From positions 3,477,001-3,541,000 of the forward strand of contig CP051187.1 in assembly GCA_038087035.1 (NCBI GenBank): 64,000 nucleotides of DNA, in the 5' to 3' direction. Below, piece after piece: positions 63,135-64,000 of this stretch (positions are counted from its first letter, which is position 1; each line of letters starts with the position of its first letter). The position numbers were made by a program, and so were the translations under genes. This DNA comes from Gloeotrichia echinulata CP02 (GTDB lineage: Bacteria; Cyanobacteriota; Cyanobacteriia; Cyanobacteriales; Nostocaceae). The notes under the pieces were generated by a model. The model ran no database searches. It was not told the DNA's origin and saw nothing but the letters and a program-made list of their open reading frames with translations.

Positions 63135-63416
63135 ATGACTGATCAAGAAGTGATCACACCTGCATTGGCAATGGCACGTCGGTCACTACAAATTTTAGAA
63201 GAGCAAGCTGCCGGATTTGATAAGCTGTCAATACCTGGTCATTTAAGAATTCAGCTAGAAGAAAAGCGTCGAGAAGTCGCAGAGTCCCTTTCCTCCCCGC
63301 AACATGGCAATGGGAAAATCTTCCGTTGCGGCATCAAAAAATGGCGTTTGTTCTTTTGTAAAGAGAGTTCTGGCGCTTTCTGGCACAGTTTTACCCAAAT
63401 GATTCATCACATTTGA
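63135..63416 (+). pseudogene. N-terminal fragment of a STAND-type effector gene
   Basis: The first 50 residues (MTDQEVITPALAMARRSLQI, then LEEQAAGFDKLSIPGHLRIQ and LEEKRREVAE) match the conserved N-terminal segment of many cyanobacterial NACHT/TPR or effector-associated proteins. After about base 63285 the similarity stops and the frame runs into unrelated antisense sequence. So this is the truncated start of a conflict-type gene. Confidence 0.6.
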
Positions 63417-63463
63417 GAGCATAACTTTGGTATCTCCTGGTTGATTAGCCGCTCCCTGCAATG
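63255..63463 (-). pseudogene. Unrecognised gene fragment behind a TnpB right end
   Basis: A minus-strand frame reading ALQGAANQPGDTKVMLSNVM, then NHLGKTVPESARTLFTKEQT, looks protein-like (regular composition, no repeats) but I do not recognise it. It begins where the right end of the following TnpB element stops. It may be the remnant of the gene into which the element inserted. Confidence 0.35.
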
Positions 63464-64000
63464 CCTCATTGACACTCTCAGGTCTGAAGACTCTGAGATT
63501 CTACGGACAGAGGAGAATTTGGAAGAACCCAAAGTCTAACTCTCGTTGCGGTCGTCAAACACCGCCTACCCAGTAAGCCTAAGTCTATGCTTAGATTGCT
63601 GGCTACTTTTCGCAAAATATTCGCGCTTCCGTTCAAATCCGCGTTCACAATTGAACCATTCGCTGACTGATACAGCCCTCTCTTAATCCGCTTTCCAGAT
63701 GCTTTCCAACCAACTGGCTTTTCACCATATTTGGGAAGGGAGTCTCCATCTAAAAAGCTCGACTTGCTCGTGTAGGCTTCCTCTGTTTCAATAAACCTAA
63801 TGCCGTGTAAATCACACAGTTGTTTTAATCTGTCTTTCAGTTTACCCAAGGGCATTTGAACAAACTTTTGATTGTTCACTCTACCCATGTTAGCAGATTC
63901 CTTAAAGCCTTCATTCCATCCAACTACTAGAGTACCAACGCCATGTTTAAGACAGTGGTCAATAATTAACTTAGCTGCTTTGTTAATGCCATCCCGCATT
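63464..64000 (-). CDS. tnpB: TnpB of an IS605/IS607-type element, 5' part outside window
   Basis: The C-terminal 173 residues of a TnpB run off the window edge; the coding stop is at 63478. Seen are TLVVGWNEGFKESANMGRVN, RFIETEEAYTSKSSFLDGDS with the RuvC-II region, and SIVNADLNGSANILRKV with the RuvC-III aspartate. The zinc ribbon cysteines are absent, as in this TnpB subgroup (TSKSSFLDGD type). A short CTCAG / CTGAG stem and GAGTGTCAA at 63464-63500 look like its right end. This element type normally travels with an IS607 serine resolvase, a fragment of which lies at 62870-63009. Confidence 0.85.

Overview
The window comes from a filamentous, probably heterocyst-forming cyanobacterium (order Nostocales). 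Four things show this: the fraC-fraD-fraE filament-integrity operon, the photosystem genes psbD-psbC, ycf4 and a psb35-like gene, frequent HIP1 octamers (GCGATCGC), and very extensive heptanucleotide STRR repeats of the Nostoc/Anabaena kind. The exact species cannot be told from sequence reading alone.

Layout. 1-5.4 kb: the end of a TnpB gene abutting leuA, a Uma2 nuclease-like gene, the xisH/xisI pair and a double-domain BtuR-like ATPase. 5.6-9.1 kb: fraCDE followed by about 930 bp of GAGTAAT repeats. 9.1-18 kb: hemN with a truncated acsF relic nearby, a Nudix hydrolase, folK, a class A penicillin-binding protein, a psb35-like gene, a TerB-like gene and rsmB. 18.1-25.3 kb: a minus-strand biosynthetic cluster. 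It holds a fatty acyl-AMP ligase/ACP/alpha-oxoamine synthase fusion, a glycine-amidinotransferase-type enzyme, an SDR lacking its catalytic tyrosine, and an MFS exporter, with transposon debris at both edges. 25.4-27.4 kb: an IS605-type element whose tnpB carries an in-frame stop. 27.6-33.4 kb: a giant FG-GAP/RTX protein, a TIGR03032-like protein and cysC. 33.4-34.5 kb: a gene-free kilobase. 34.5-41 kb: rsgA, tusA-like, dnaJ, dnaK and grpE. 41.5-46.4 kb: pilB-pilT-pilC. 46.5-55.1 kb: a folate/biopterin transporter, two RTX proteins built from duplicated modules, and a ketoacyl synthase, with clear signs of segmental duplication. 55.3-60 kb: a lipoprotein cyclophilin, ycf4 and psbD-psbC. 60-64 kb: a second Uma2 gene, a SWIM zinc-finger gene, then a graveyard of STAND/TPR gene fragments and IS607/TnpB pieces.

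How genes work together. FraCDE maintain septal junctions between cells. PilB/PilT/PilC form the type IV pilus motor and platform. GrpE/DnaK/DnaJ form an Hsp70 system. PsbD and PsbC are co-translated photosystem II core subunits and Ycf4 assists photosystem I. The 18-25 kb cluster is the best candidate for an undescribed system. It should activate a fatty acid, load it on its own carrier domain, condense it with an amino acid to an aminoketone, and transfer an amidino group from arginine. The expected product is a guanidino (possibly 2-aminoimidazole-like) lipid; the product is inference.

Intergenic DNA is rich in repeats: heptamer STRRs, at least four types of about 100-bp palindromic MITE-like elements, solitary IS605-like right ends, and duplicated gene fragments.
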